Assembly: GCF_008831285.2 (NCBI RefSeq)
Contig: NC_045144.1
Location: 23,577,716 to 23,641,715 of the forward strand
Reading direction: 5' to 3'
Length of the DNA stretch: 64,000 nucleotides
DNA from: Nymphaea colorata
Taxonomy: Eukaryota > Streptophyta > Magnoliopsida > Nymphaeales > Nymphaeaceae
Within the stretch, counting starts at the first letter, position 1; every line of letters begins with the position of its first letter. Shown here one piece after another: positions 26,073 through 39,576 of the stretch. The position numbers were made by a program, and so were the translations under genes. The notes below the pieces were generated by a model. The model was not told where the DNA came from and ran no database searches. It was given only the letters and a program-made list of their open reading frames with translations.

Positions 26073-26664
26073 AAATATTTATGAGGCAAAGACAGATTTG
26101 TTCAAAGGAATATTCAAGACTGGTTGAGCTGCTCATTCTTCTGCTGCACGAGAAGATTTTTGTCAATCTAATGCTTTTTTCTCTTCACCTTTTATCCATT
26201 GTTGAGACACCTTGAGTTGTACTTGGTTGTTATGCGTGTCTGTTTGAATTTGTAAAACACCTTTTAATCGGCATGAGTGCATTAGCTTGGATGCACATGG
26301 CCATTGTCTTTTTGCTAAGAGATTAAATTAAGTATCGCAAGCTCTTAATGGGCTTATTTTTTATGTCATCATGACCATCTCTTCCTGTATGGAGGACCTA
26401 ATGTGGTCATGTGGGTGAAAAGACTTGTTGTCTACCACATCAATTGTATTTTTGCCATGGTTTCCAAATTGGTTCTCGAGGTCCTCATGGGTAGTCTCTT
26501 CAAGCAGTACATCTTTGTCAACAGAGTCTGATATAATATGTTTGGGCACATACATCATTTTCATTATATCATCACCTTCTATGTGCTGGATATACCACGA
26601 TCATACAATTTATTATGTTGGTGTTGTGGATTCATGAAGTGAATGTTGTCTTACCCACATGGCA

Positions 26665-26859
26665 TCAGTGTGGGCTTCCAGGTTTTACAATTAATCTTTG
26701 TTCCACCAGGTTTGGGTCCAATGCTGCCATATCTTTGTATGTATAAGCAAATGCTTCTTTGTATTTCTTAAGAAATTGGATGACTTTCTCTTCTTCTTTT
26801 AGGTCAAAATTCATGCCAACTTGTATATTCGTAGCATCTTCTGTTGTCTCGATATTCAC
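26665..26859 (-). pseudogene. Ty3/gypsy segment just upstream of reverse transcriptase
   Basis: A 64-codon minus frame contains DLKEEEKVIQFLKKYKEAFA, then YKDMAALDPNLVEQRL and VKPGSP. This is the conserved leader of gypsy reverse transcriptase. The RT core itself does not follow, so the fragment is truncated at about 26660. Confidence 0.75.
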
Positions 26860-27278
26860 TTACTTGGTGAATCATTGAGTAAAATTGGTGGATTGTCCAC
26901 TTTTTGCAGTTGAGCTAATTTATTTAGATGTATCTTAGGTTCTTCATGTTCTTGTTGGACTAGTTCTGCCAATTTCTAAACCTCACATACATGTGTATTT
27001 TCTCTAATGTCTGATCTTGGGATTTTTTACCAACTTGTTGATGGGCTTAGATGTCAACTTGATCCTATAAAGAGTGATGATGAGAAAATAAACCTAACGT
27101 GTGTTTGGTGTTCATAGTTAGATAATGAGAAAGGGAGAGAGAAGGACACATCGATATGGGCAAAATCATCAAGATTTACTGATAACGTGATAAATAGTGG
27201 GAACCTCAACCATCCACACAATTGGTTCGGGGAAGAGACTAGAAAAGGTGAAACAACAACAAGAATTTTCCTTTAAGC

Positions 27279-27482
27279 TTATTTCTTCTTTTTGAAGTGT
27301 TTTTTGCTCTTCTCCTTGGACGTTTTCCACTTGTTGCCTAGACCCACCATATCCTTACATTCGGCTCTAGTGTTGATAAACTCAATTATGTCATGTTCAT
27401 TAGTACCCAGCCATATGTATGGCTTATACCACATCCTGATTATTAAATGGAATCCCTTCGATAATTCTGCAAAAATTTTCAT
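27279..27482 (-). pseudogene. Gypsy-like G-patch segment, degraded
   Basis: A 67-codon minus frame has the spacing of the short glycine-rich region found between protease and RT in some plant gypsy elements (YKPYIWLGTNEHDI, then GLGNKWKTSKEKSKK). The Lys-rich end is typical. It lies upstream, on the minus strand, of the RT leader at 26665-26859, as expected for one element. The match is loose. Confidence 0.45.
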
Positions 27483-28814
27483 ATAAGAGATGGTTCTTGA
27501 TCACAGCATCAATTATCCAGCTACTTAACTATTGAAGATGGGTCCTTTCCACTCGATGGTGTTGACTTGTTCTATAAATTTGTCCATTTCCAAGCTCTTG
27601 AGACTGCCATTCAGATGTATCTTGTCTGGGTGCTGAACACTCAACATCTCAATCATGCAAACAAGGTAAGTAATCATGGGCCACGGGATCTATGACCATT
27701 TGTCTAGTTATGTCTACTAAAGTCTTCGAAGCTTACGTAAGTCTAAGAGGTGTTTTATACCTGATATCCTAAGGCCAACTGGTCTAGGAGCTACCGGCTT
27801 AAAGGTCACTATAAATGCTTGTGGTAATAAGGTATTTCCCCTCAAGTGAAGCTTGGCTTAAAATAAAATCAAGAAAGCAAGAACAATATGAAAAGAGCCA
27901 AAAATCTCTACTTGAAAATCAAAGTCACAGAAGTCAAAAGTCTCTAATCATAAATAGTAAGTTCCTTGTAATTACAAAAAGGAAATTATAGTGATGACAT
28001 CTTATACTAAGAAACCTTATGAGATGAAGGAAGAAAAATTTTTCTTGGCTTATCATTTGGAAATGAAAGATCAATTGTTTTAGGCAAATTTCATAACATT
28101 GGCTAGGCCTTTGACCTTACAGGAGCTAAATCTTACAAGTCCTAACACCAAGACCAAATTTCACAAGCATCGCACCAATATTCACGTAAGGCCTTTTTTT
28201 TATCTCAAAAGGGATTTCTCTTTTCAAAATTTCAAAATCCATTTTCGGGTTTGGCATTCCATCTTTGCGACAAAGCACAATACTCTTGAATCAGCCACAA
28301 ATAGGGGCATATGTGAACACATATAACTTGTACATGTACAAATAACCATTTTACCCTTAACCATGGTATTTCAAAATTGATTTTCAAAAACCAATTCTAA
28401 GAACAAAGGTCATTACTGAGCCAAACAAGCATATTTTAGATCAGCATTGAGCACCTAGACCAAGATCACCTAGGTCGCCACTATAGAACGATCACTTTAC
28501 CCTATGTCATGTCTTCTTGACTTGGAAAGTAAGGATTTTCACCAAAGCTCTAAGAATTATCTAACATTTGAACAATTAGGCTATTTCTTGTCTTCACAAA
28601 AAATCAAGAATTGTTAGAGCAAGCTTGCCAAGGTTTCCCTAGCTCAAAACCAACTCACGCTAACCTCGTCAGCTCATTGAGACCATGCACATGCCAATTT
28701 GGGCGAACCAAGACCATGTCAATACGAACCAAGCAAATGTAAACTCTCCAAAGTGCCTATAGAGTATTTTCAATTACTACCAATTCCAAAATCTGCATTT
28801 GAGTTATGGAGCCT
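27483..28814. other. Unassigned sequence beside the gypsy remnants
   Basis: It is probably more of the same decayed element: a minus-strand segment with HPDKIHLNG and EWKGPIF (about 27640-27540) continues the gypsy-like reading. The rest shows no gene. The 75-codon plus frame at 28099-28326 has no recognisable features. Confidence 0.4.
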
Positions 28815-29520
28815 TGTCCTCAAATCAGAGTGATGCTCTCTAAGCAGCTTTAGCAGGTCTAAGCTCAAATTTTCTTGCTTCATAGCATGTTAGCTCACAT
28901 CAAGCTAGGATCATATTATTTAGTGTCCATCCTTAGTACTTTAGAATTTGATCTCAATACAAATCCATATTTGAACTTTATTATCGGTTGTCCAGTTCCA
29001 GACATCTAGTTTCAGTGTAGCTCAATTTTTCGAATTGATCAATCTGAAAATCAATTTCTCAATTTTCTAACATGGTTGTGTTCAACAACTCATTAACATA
29101 GTATTTTTAGCTCTGGATCAAATGGCATAGATTAAAAGTTACCATTTTACCAGAAAAGAGTCGTGTTACTAGTTGTAAAAATTAAAATTTTGAGTTTTGG
29201 AGGGGCAAACAAGGCTGTAATTCAACCAAATTTCACAACTAGCCTTATTTTTACCCTTCACACTTCTCAATATGGTCAGTCAACTAACGCAACCCACCGG
29301 ACTTGTTTTTCAGCTCAGGGTAATTTGATCTATGTTAATGTATACTTTAAATGTGAGTTTTCTCCACTCTATGTTCTGAATAATTGATCATGAATTGATC
29401 CACACTTTTTCATGCATAAATTTCTTCTTCCAAAATCAAATTTAGAATAAAATTGAGAATGTACTGAACATTTTTTATTTGAAGGCACAATTACAATACA
29501 TAGTTTTGTGTTTCCTATGA
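28815..29520 (+). repeat. Dispersed repeat, copy 2 (matches 4250-5600)
   Basis: Same orientation as copy 1, with several long matching stretches (see 4250-5600). About 0.6 kb found in copy 1 is missing. It lies next to the gypsy remnants, so it may be the LTR or untranslated part of that family. Confidence 0.6.
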
Positions 29521-32500
29521 CCTCACCAAGACCAGTCTTAGAGCCCACTACTCAAAACCTCAAAACCTAGTTCTAGGACCAAACCGACCTCTACATGACC
29601 TATTTCTGTAAGATTTCAGAATGAATTCAACATGTAATCCAAGTATAAACCAAATAGTCATACCATGCAAGTTAGATACGTTGTAAAACTAGACCCAGTT
29701 TAGCTAGATTCAACCCCTTAAGCCTAGTTTCCTTGGTCAACCTGCTCCTTGGACAGTTTAGATCTCAGATCTCGATTCAAGAGCATTGGATCCTAAGCAA
29801 ACCTCGGATTGATCTAAACCAAGATATAAACATATTTGGATTTAGATCTCAAGAAACATGATTAATTGCATCTCAAATCTAGGATCTTGGAACTTGGATT
29901 TGGATCCTAGAACTTGAACTTTGGATTTGAATGTTGAGTATTGGATCATAAACCCTAGGCCAGTTTTCATAGAATTGGATTTAAATCATGTTAATTATCA
30001 AATTTTGATCCATGCTATCTAAATTTGAATTAAATTATAGGTGGAAGATCTAACTTGTTGGATTATGAATCTCGATGCTCTGATTATAATTCTCGGACAT
30101 CAATGCCATGTTATGACATTTTGGATCTCTATAATAACTCTCATTTCAAATTTAGAACAAAAATTTTATGAAAATATGAAGGATTAAATTAAAATCTTTT
30201 GGATTATGATTACAAGCATTTGGATTTGGATCCAATTTTTCCCGAAATAGGTCCACATCCTTCACTTGGGTCCCAATAGTAGCAAATTCTAAGTCTAGGT
30301 GATCTAGTTTGCATGCATCATTTTAGATTTAATAAATCATTTTGTATGAACCTATGATGATTCAGACATGAACATATATCGTCTTGATTTTTTCATTGTT
30401 AGTGAGTCATATTCTGAGATCCACTTAGACTTTAAAACCAGTATCTAAAAATTAGAGCATGTTTGCTTACAACTTAGAGTTGTCTTGATTCTCTCTTTGT
30501 TCATGACATTTGAGCTTAGAAATTAGAATAATTTAGTCCAGTCATTGGTTTGATTACCCCTGGTAAAGGCACCAAGAACAATCCGACCTCATACCAATAG
30601 TCCGGGTCCCATCTCTTGGATTCCCGCATTTGGAATTGGAGGCAAGTACATGAAGAGCAAGTTTCATTTATATGGTCTGAATGCAAGATGAAAAGTTTAC
30701 ATGTAAACAACACAAAGCCAAACTCAGAAAAGACAAAATGATCTATGAAAAACAAACTTTTGAATATCAATAGATTGATTCTTTGTGTCCATGTCAATCT
30801 TCAAATGTGTATTTGCATCTTCAAGTGTGCTGACACACTTTTTATAGTAAAACATTTCATTGTTTTCCTTCAAGTAGCTGTTCAGATGTGTCTTTGCCTC
30901 TCTGGGTGTGTTGAATAATCTATATACTGCTCCTGGATATCGATATTGGCATTCTTATCAATTAGTAAATATGCATCATAATCGGCCTACCAATACAACA
31001 TGATACTTCTATTGGAGCTTCATTGTTTATTTCCTACCAAATAAATAATATGTTGAGACCATAGTTTACCATTTATAGAAAGATCGTATGTTATGTGGAC
31101 AATTTATCACAACTGTCTTACATATAGGTAACAAAAGGAAGAGTATGATGTCAAGAAAATAGTGTATGTTCACTTCTCACATACTTTACTTTGAAAATTC
31201 ATGAGAATCCTAGTTGTTAGCAAGTCATTATTGGATCCTCATGTAGTAGTTTGTGTTGCAACTTTGTGGTACCATCAAAATTGCTTGCTTCTATGAGTAT
31301 TTTCTAAAATGAAATTATGTAAAATAGACGTAGCTAACATTATCGCAACTGGTTTTCAATGAAGATATGGCACTTGTGCTTTTAGTATATGAAACCACCT
31401 TTTTAATAATCCAAATTATCGTTCAACTGTTGATCGTAACAATGAATGTTGATGATTAAATAGTTTTTAAGGAGTTTTAATATGTCACGGCTGGGGGTAT
31501 CAAATTCAAAACGATGGTAACAATGACCTTGACATAGAGTTAGCAAGCCAAAATTTTTGTTGATATCCTCCATCAGCATGATAATATTTTTCCCACACAA
31601 TATTCTCATTAACTATCAATCAACTAAAACATTTTAACTTTTGAGCACTCTATTAGATGTACATGCAAGATTAAATATTGTGTTCACTTTATGGAACAAC
31701 AAAATGGTCATTTTCATTATCAAGTGCACTATATAGTACTTTAAGTCAGCTGCACTTCCTTCACCCCCCCCCCAGCCATAACATAGTGGAATCACATGTC
31801 GAATCCAACTACTGCCATCACATTTTGTGATAGACATCCTTTCATATTATGGTGAATCGATTGAGTTGCCACAAGTACTCATTTTGGTATATGAGCACAA
31901 TCTTTTCTCCTAAGCAATCCTATGTACATTGGAAAAAAGTTGGATGCATTGTACTTTCTCATGGTAAGAAGAATACATGAATATGCTTATCCTAAGGTAT
32001 GGATTGAACTATGGATTGAGTTAAAATTTTTATGGCGTGTCATTTTCTGGCCATCAGATGTACTTTTCCCTAGTTGACACACTGCATGTAGGACAAGGTT
32101 AACATACTTGTGAACTATTTGACTTCAATGCTGAAATGTATTTGGCAGGCATGCTTGTCACTCATTATGACCAATGGGTTAACAGAAACATAGTGACTTG
32201 TTCTTTTACTTAAACTTTCTAGGCATTTTCTAATAAATTTGTATCTTTCAAAATGTTACATAGTGTAGTACATGTGCTGTGATCCTTGTGCAGTAAGTCA
32301 AAGCAGATGGCCACTAATGATGTTACCAATAAATTGACTCACAACATCCCTGCAAGGATTCATCTACATCAATGAAAGTGTCTAAAAAAGATTATCATGA
32401 AGACACCATACAAGCTTCTAAAAAGTATTTCTCTAGCCGTTTCAAAATATATAAGAATCTATAAGTTAATAATATTGTAAGTTTTAGTACTTTTGTAAAC

Positions 32501-35500
32501 GTGGACACATTTATTTCAAGTGTAATCCAACCTTCATCGTACATTTTGTTTTTGTCTAACCTTCTTTATTCTAAAATGGATGTTATGTTCAAATTTTTGT
32601 TTAAACAATCACGTGCTATTCAAGAACCATCAGCAATTCTGGAAACCTATAAGAGTGAGAGTGTGTGTATGTGGGTGTGTGCGTGTGTGTGAGAGAGAGA
32701 GAGAGAGAGAGGTACGTGCTTTTTCCTCTTGTTGATGCAAAGTCATTGTGAGGAAGACACAACATTCTCAAGTGCAGCTTTCTCACATATATCTTCCTCA
32801 TGTATTGTTGTGGATCTGGAGCCTTTGACACCCTAACAGGTAGTTTTTCTATGCCAAATTCTGGATAAATGCTTTTGGAACATTCATCAATGGCTACAAA
32901 ATCCATCTTGTGTTTTATGGATCCGGAATGACAATAAATATCTGAATTTTGATTCCCTATCTACAGTAGGATCCTGGGCTACAAATGTGACCGTAGTTAA
33001 TATATATGCTTCTTGGCTGTTTGAAGCTATTTCACGCAGGGTTTGTTCTGATTGGTTGTTACTGGAGAAAGTTTTATATTTTGATCATTCCAAAAGCAGC
33101 ATAATAGGATGAAATCAACAAATTAATGTGTACTAGACAGCCTAGGTACATGCAAGAGCTCTAGTGATAGTCCTTAACATTGAATTCATCACATTTTCCA
33201 ATATCATGCAAGTACACATGACCTGCAATCTCAAGGAATGATGCATAAAACATACATAACAGGGCTTCAAGTACGGCCAAGCTGCCAAGAAGAAGGACAT
33301 ACAAAAGCTTCTAAGTAAATATCATTGCTTACAATTATGAGATTTGTTTTATATCATTGTTAGGTAGGCCATTATTACTCTACACTCAACGGGAATTTAG
33401 AATCTTACTTAGAAAAAAAGTTTCGTATGCTCTAGTAAGGTGGTGCCATCTTGATCTTCGTCCTATTTCAGTGACCCTGGGATGTGAAAAAGCCCAACTG
33501 ATTCCCATTGTTTGTAGAAAATAGTTTCTCCCTTTTTTATTCTCCAGTTTTTGTACCAAAAAGTTGACAAAATGTTACAGTTTGAAACAATTGGCTGCAT
33601 TTGCTTCCATTCTCATAATTTTTCATCTTTCATGGGATTTGATCAACCATGCTGATGTAGTCTTCTGTGCATATCCGTTTTGCAATATTTCTTTTACCAA
33701 TCAGTTTTACTGCCTAGTACATATAAAACCTGAGGTCTGAAAAAACAGAAGTGGAAGCCCAGAATCTATAAAAGCCTTAAATGTTTAATTCATAGCCCAT
33801 CCAACTTGCAGAGTTTGATTTATCCTCATGATCAAATAAATATAATTTTCTATTCTGCTCCTCCAAAAATTTTTGTGGAAATAATGTTTCAATGCTACTA
33901 GTCCCATAAATTAATTTCAGGTTGTTGGATGACCAATATATATGTTTGTTGTTTTTTAAAACCTGGTACATGATTGTTAGATTTTATTAAAACTAAAGTG
34001 GGGGGTATTTGCAAGCATGTTTCAAGGGAGATGATCTTAGCCTCCAGCTTGACAATCAAAAAGATTTTCTGCAAATCTTATTGGTTTGTACTTTAGCCTT
34101 TTTTAATAGGCAGAAAAGGGGATGTCGTATGAAACCTTGGAACATGTGCATGTGAGAGAGAGGTAGAATGAAGCATTTTCATCTGCATAAATCCAGCTAG
34201 AAAGGGGTAAAGTGTAGGCTTTACTTGCCTGCAGGTTAGTTGTGCTTGAGAATTACATTGCATTTCAGTTTCATGTAATGCTTCAAGAAGTGACAATTAA
34301 CTTCATTACTATAAAGGTCATAAAACATGTGTGTTGTTGGCAGGTTTTACAAAATAACAATAATATAATAATAATCTGCTTCACTTGAATAATATTGACA
34401 AGCTCAGTGGAAAATTAACAAGAAGTAGAGAATTAGCAAGAGAATTAGCACTATAAATCAATGGCCGAAGTAGAGAATTAGCTAGAAGAACTACAATCGA
34501 GCAGGGATGGAAGAAGCGGCTATCAAGGAAGCTCTATTGCCAACCATCACAGCATACCAAGATGGTGGTATCCTATTTGGAACACTGATCCTTGCCTGCA
34601 ATGTTCAAACGATGGTGGTGGCATCGGTACTGAACTCATGAACGATCGAAACTAGATCTCAATTTCCTAAATAGGTCATGCAAAAGCTCTTGAAAATAGT
34701 TAATAAGTTGCTCGTAGAGGTTATATGCATCTTAGAGTTTCGTTAGGTCAAAGGTTTGACACCAGGAACTTGCTAAGGGATATACGTTGTATATATGAAA
34801 AGGGAAAACAGAAAATGACTGGTGCAGAAAATGCATCCTAGTTTTTTGTTCTTGTAAATGATTTATTTTTTTATAAATAGGAAGTGTGTAAATGATAGTA
34901 TTGCAAGTCCTGCACCAATGATCACAAGACAATCAATGGTGCAAATTTTCTTCGCAATTGACTAAAGACGATTTGATCTCTATTTCTACTTCAGTGATGC
35001 AAAGTGTAAACTTCAGTAGCGAAAGGGTGCATTAATGAGTTTTAATGGTGCAAGCATTTGTGCTATAGAAAATTATTAATGCTGAAAACTTTTGTTGCAA
35101 ATTAGCTATCAATAATGAAAAAATATTTTGCTACATTTTCTTTTGGTGGGGGGCCCTATAGTGATGATGTTAGTGGAGTATGCGTTTTCTCATTGAAGAT
35201 CTTCAATGGCTCATATTTTGAGGCAGTAAATGTGATGTCCATTATAGTGTGGTTCTTCTCATTCATATGAATTATCTGACCAACCCCTGGGAGGCCACCA
35301 ATTTTGGATGAGGCAGCAGCTGCTTTGCCTGTTTGGAGAGACGCCAACTGAGGATTTTCACATCTACTGCTGCATCACCTCATTTATAATTTAGCTAGTG
35401 CTTCAAATGTAACTAAGATGATGATTTCTCTCTTGTTTTCAACATGAGAAAACTGCAGTTGACGTTCAAGACTTAGTCACACTCTGAAAAGGGAAAACCG

Positions 35501-35671
35501 TCTTACTAATACTTGAAGGAAGTGCTACTATTTAATTGTTTTAATTTTGCAGATGGTACTACCTCTTCTTTCTATACCATGGCCCATTTCTGTTTTCTCT
35601 TTATTCTAATCTGGATCTTGGTTTCGGTTCTACAACATAAACTAAGGCAAATTGGTATATTTTTTGGGATT
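29521..35671. other. Long intergenic stretch, nothing recognised
   Basis: About 6 kb without a recognisable gene, RNA gene or transposon protein. From 29700 to 30450 the sequence is dense in GGATCT/GATCTA words reminiscent of gypsy LTR or UTR sequence. Short open frames (63-96 codons) on both strands show no family features. A GT/GA microsatellite lies at 32653-32712. Around 34425-34490 a short word (AGAGAATTAGC) recurs three times. Confidence 0.45.
32653..32712. repeat. (GT)n(GA)n microsatellite
   Basis: A GT-rich run passes into a GA run. The open frames crossing it on both strands are products of the repeat and not genes. Confidence 0.9.
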
Positions 35672-37681
35672 TGGATCCAATCCATGGTTTCTTCCCAGAT
35701 ACAATGGTATCAATTGAATTCATGATAAAAGTGGACTTCTACTAATGTATTTTTACATAGATATGATATTAAGAGCGATTTTATTAGACCAACCATGCGT
35801 AAAGTTAATTTTATTTTTGAGTTTTAAACATGTTGCATTAATTGTTCATTGACTTGACTTCCTTGTGGCTCTCACACGAAAATTTTAACCATTGATTATT
35901 ATGTATTCCACCTTTTTTCATGTATTTTATAAATGTTATTTGTTATTAAAATTACATTACAATGCAAGTAGTTTTTTCACTATACATCGAATGTGCGAAA
36001 GTTTTGGATAATCAATAATCGAAAAAATATGTGTGTCATTGATAGCCAGCTGTTGACATTAGTAAAACAGAGGTTTCGTCATTGAAACTTTTAGTGGCTC
36101 ATTTGTTCTGCCACTGAATGTTATTTCTCTTCTGGTGAGTTCTGAAATTTAAGAAAATAGAACACAGGGAAAGTCATGAGCTTTGCACATGCAGCCAGCA
36201 ACACATATTGATTTCTTGTCTAATAGAGAAAGGTGGGGAAATACTAGCTAAAAGATACCGGTGGCCAGTGGCAGCAATATATAATATTGTCTCTAGTAAC
36301 TAGACATAGATTTACCAACATTAATTACCCTTTCTCCTTCAGATCACCACATGCAACCTGCAGATTTGTTGAATATAATTCATCCATTTTGTCCATGCAG
36401 CATTAACCTTTTTGGAGAAATTCAACTCACAATTGTAGGAAAAGGGTGAATTTGATGATCGCTTGGTTGTCCTTTGTAAATCTACAGAAATTAGACAACT
36501 AATAATTTGAAACCGTGCAAGGAAGTCCTCATCAAATTTAAATTCGTAAGAACCTTTATGGAAATGCTGCAAGGGTGGATGAGTTTCAGAGTTTCACCAT
36601 TACACACTCCTTCATCTTCCTTCACATTGGATTTACTTTGGATATTTAGAAAGTTCATTCTCGCTATCCGTCTTCATCACATGATTACAGTCAAGGACAC
36701 TATAGATTAACAGGAAGGTCTTTTTAGTTGACTTGTCATCAGCAACCTATACCTTCAACAAAGTAGCAATGTTCGTTACGTAACATGGAAATGTTAATTT
36801 TATTCCTCCCATCCTATTGCGTGGTGACCACCTCGATTAAATAAAATATATTCAAACTTTTTCATCGACCTATTTCAATCAACCATGGTATGACTGGAAT
36901 AATTTTTTGAAGATTCGATTGTGAGGCTGGTGTTGTCAAGTGCCAACACCCACTGCCGCTGTTGCTAGAAGAAAATAATGGGAGATGAAAAATGTCAAAC
37001 TGATGAAGGCAAATGAGAAGTCACAGACAAAAACGAAAATGGAGAGACAAAATAAAAGTAAGTCAAGATAGTGTTCAAAACAAGCAAAAACATGCTTCAA
37101 ATACATTTAAGAAGCCAAATAATATTTTAAATAAGTTATCGGACTCGCCCAACACAAATTTAGGGCCCGGTGTCCATCTTACTTACAACAGCAGGTTCCA
37201 CACCTTGATTTCATACAATACCATGGAAATTATCACTTTATACTGTTAAAATTGGTAATATATTTTAGTAGGTGACACGTTCCTTCTTACACGGTGACCT
37301 GCTTGTTCGGCATTACTGCTGCAGACTTCTAGAATTGCACGTACAACTTTAGCAGCAATGTGGAAGTCAGTAAGTCGATCTTCTAGGAAGGCTGATTAAG
37401 AAAATATAGCAACTGTTTCATAAATATGAATGTGACACCTAGACGATGGAATATGTCTCCAGGGATTAGTTGAAGGTCGATAATCAGAGAACAAACAATT
37501 GGCCAAACTTTTAGGGATTTCCAACAACATATAAAACTAGGGAGCCACCAAAGAGCTCAAAGCAGCAGGTAATTTGGGTGAGAAGATGCTTGCTGCAATC
37601 CATGCATGAAATTCAAACAACATGCCATTATGACAAATCACATGGTTTTGTTATGTCTATGGTCCATTCTGCAATGTCAAA
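35672..37681 (+). repeat. Segmental duplication block B, part 1
   Basis: Colinear with 6045-8740 of block A, including the stretch that begins GTGAGGCTGGTGTTG (36921 here, 7923 in A). It ends exactly at the 5' LTR of the copia element. Some block A pieces, such as about 7040-7260, are shortened here. Confidence 0.8.
37677..37681 (+). repeat. Target-site duplication TCAAA (left)
   Basis: TCAAA sits directly before the 5' LTR and again at 43614-43618 after the 3' LTR. The uninterrupted block A reads TGTCAAATAACG at the same place (about 8732-8743), confirming a 5-bp duplication typical of Ty1/copia integration. Confidence 0.9.
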
Positions 37682-38386
37682 TATTAAAGAAGAACCTTTC
37701 CCACCGGCTAACGTCTCCAATCTGGCCAACGACAGTTATGGCAAGCAATATTCAAGCGTCCCCAATCACTCATATGGCAAGCAATATTCAAGCGTCCCCA
37801 ATCACTCCAAAATGGCTAACGATAATCCTGGAAAATCCAACAACAACAAAGGAAAGATCTTGACCAGCAAAGAAGAGAATGCAAAGATTGATGACAGCAA
37901 AGGGAAAACGCCCAAATCCAACGACAGCAAGGGAAAGATCTTGGACAGCAAAGAAGGGAATGGAAAGAATGATGGCAGCAAAGGGAAAACGCCCAAATCC
38001 AACGACAGCAAGGGAAAGATCTTGAACAGCAAAGAAGAGAATGGAAAGATTGATTCCAACGATGACAGCAAGGGACAGCAAGGGAAAAAACGCCCAAATC
38101 AACTAAAATGATGGATTAATTTCTGCACGATGTCTTAAACCTGAAACGGTGGAAGGAAGAAAAACGAAAGAAACAAATTTATCCCTTAATTAAATTCCCC
38201 AACGTTTATAGCAGTTACAATTTGCTGTATAAATTGTAAATGATACCCATGTATTGGTATGTGAAGAAAAAATAGCAAGAGGAGTTTCTTTCTCAACGTG
38301 GACGTAGGTTCTTTCGAACCGAACCACGTAACTCTGTATCCTTCTTTCTTTCTCCTTTCTCTTTATGCTCCCCCTTTTCTTCTTTA
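37682..38386 (+). repeat. 5' LTR of the copia element
   Basis: It begins TATTAAAGAAG and ends CTTCTTTA, an inverted pair with non-canonical TA...TA termini instead of TG...CA. A TATA-like TATAAAT lies at 38228-38234. Upstream of it, the U3 part holds an open plus frame to 38111 with an in-frame 81-bp tandem repeat. A 36-bp unit is duplicated in tandem at about 37735-37806; the 3' LTR has it once. Confidence 0.92.
37860..38055 (+). repeat. 81-bp in-frame tandem repeat in U3
   Basis: About 2.4 copies of an 81-bp unit (27 codons) encode Lys/Ser/Asn-rich peptide with recurring DSKGK, KTPKSND and KIL motifs. The 3' LTR has the same array at about 43086-43285. The unit length keeps the frame open. 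Confidence 0.85.
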
Positions 38387-38398
38387 TGGTATCAGAGA
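38387..38398 (+). other. Primer-binding site (initiator tRNA-Met)
   Basis: TGGTATCAGAGA follows the LTR without a gap. It matches the usual plant copia site TGGTATCAGAGC at 11 of 12 bases. Reverse transcription would start here. Confidence 0.9.
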
Positions 38399-38757
38399 AT
38401 CAAGGTTAACAGCCGTGAAGAACAAACAGCAACCACCACTGGAGATCACCAACTGCTCACGCTAAAACAGGGCAACGCCATCATTTTTCGCCCTTCACTT
38501 TTTCTTTCAGCGTTGTCTGCACGAGCGATCTCCCACTGAGATATTTTACTCCTTCTATCTCCCATTTGTTGCGTATTCAATGTTCCCCGACTCGACCACA
38601 TTCGAGATCGAAGCAGGCTGAAATCGGTTGAGTACTTGTCACCGCTCCTGCCACAACTTTTTGTCTGTGTTGCCATCTACGTCTGCAAAAACAGAGTTCA
38701 GACGCTAGAAGTTGAGTGGCTTTCCTCTGTCAGAGACCAAGATTTTGGTTTGAGGAC

Positions 38758-39576
38758 ATGGCTCCTTCCTCATCAGCAGCATCATCTCCCAACACGCTCT
38801 ATCCTTGCGCACTCAATCTGAACGTGTCTAATTTTGTTTCCCTAAAGCTGACGCACGGCAATTTTTTGTTATGGAAAACGTAAATCTTGGCTCTCATTGA
38901 AAGTGAGGACATGGAGGGTTTTTTGACTGGCTTAATCCCTACTCCACCAAGTCATATTGTCGACCCTCCAGACCCGCAACAGTTGATCTCCAATCCCAAG
39001 TTTGAATCATGCCTTATTAAAGGATGGATTACCGGTAAGTTGTTTGAAAACGTCTTTGGTTTGGTTGTTGGACTTAACTCTTCTCAAGAGATTTGGTCTA
39101 CTCTTGTTGACGCTTTTGCCCAGAAATCTGAAGAACGGGGATTTCATCTTACTCACATGCTTACGACATGTAAAAAGGATAATGACGCCCTTGAAGTTTA
39201 TGTGGTTAAGTTCAAAGCAATATGTGATGATTTGGCTGCCATAGAAAAGTCAGTTGGAGACAAAGAAAAAGCCTTTTGGCTTCTCCAAGGACTGGGTAAA
39301 GGCTACGAGCCTTTCGTTATGGCTATGCTCAAGCCACCAGTTCCTTCTTACAAAGAATTGGTCTCCTTGCTGCAAAGTTTGGAAGTGAGAAACAAATTTC
39401 TCAATTCTGATACCTCGCCCCAAGTTGCCTTCTATACTCAACGTGAAGGCCAAAATAGATCCCAGGGTACTTTCCATTCTTCACGAGGGCGAGGACGACG
39501 CAACAGAGGAGGACGTGGAGGGGGATACAACTTTAATCCCTCTCATGGAGGAGGTTACAATTCAAATCATTCTTGA
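38758..39576 (+). pseudogene. Copia gag (UBN2-type) with nonsense codons
   Basis: The ATG at 38758 opens a frame with the start of copia gag (LNVSNFVSLKLTHGNFLLWK). It is cut by TAA at 38881-38883, codon 42, most simply a C-to-T change. The frame continues as the gag core (EDMEGFL, ESCLIKGWITGKL, EIWSTLVDAFAQKSEERGFH, FKAICDDLAAI) and an Arg/Gly-rich stretch (residues about 240-265) before TGA at 39574-39576. The zinc knuckle follows in the same frame, so this TGA is also a mutation. Gag would form the particle that packages element RNA. Confidence 0.9.

Noticed and set aside
37788-38102. Minus-strand open frames of 89-104 codons inside the LTR
   Set aside because: They are antisense shadows of the purine-rich repeat; the plus frame is the one continuous with pol.
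37578-38111. 177-codon plus frame read as a host gene
   Set aside because: It starts in flanking block B DNA and only becomes long inside the 5' LTR; it is the U3 frame of the copia element.
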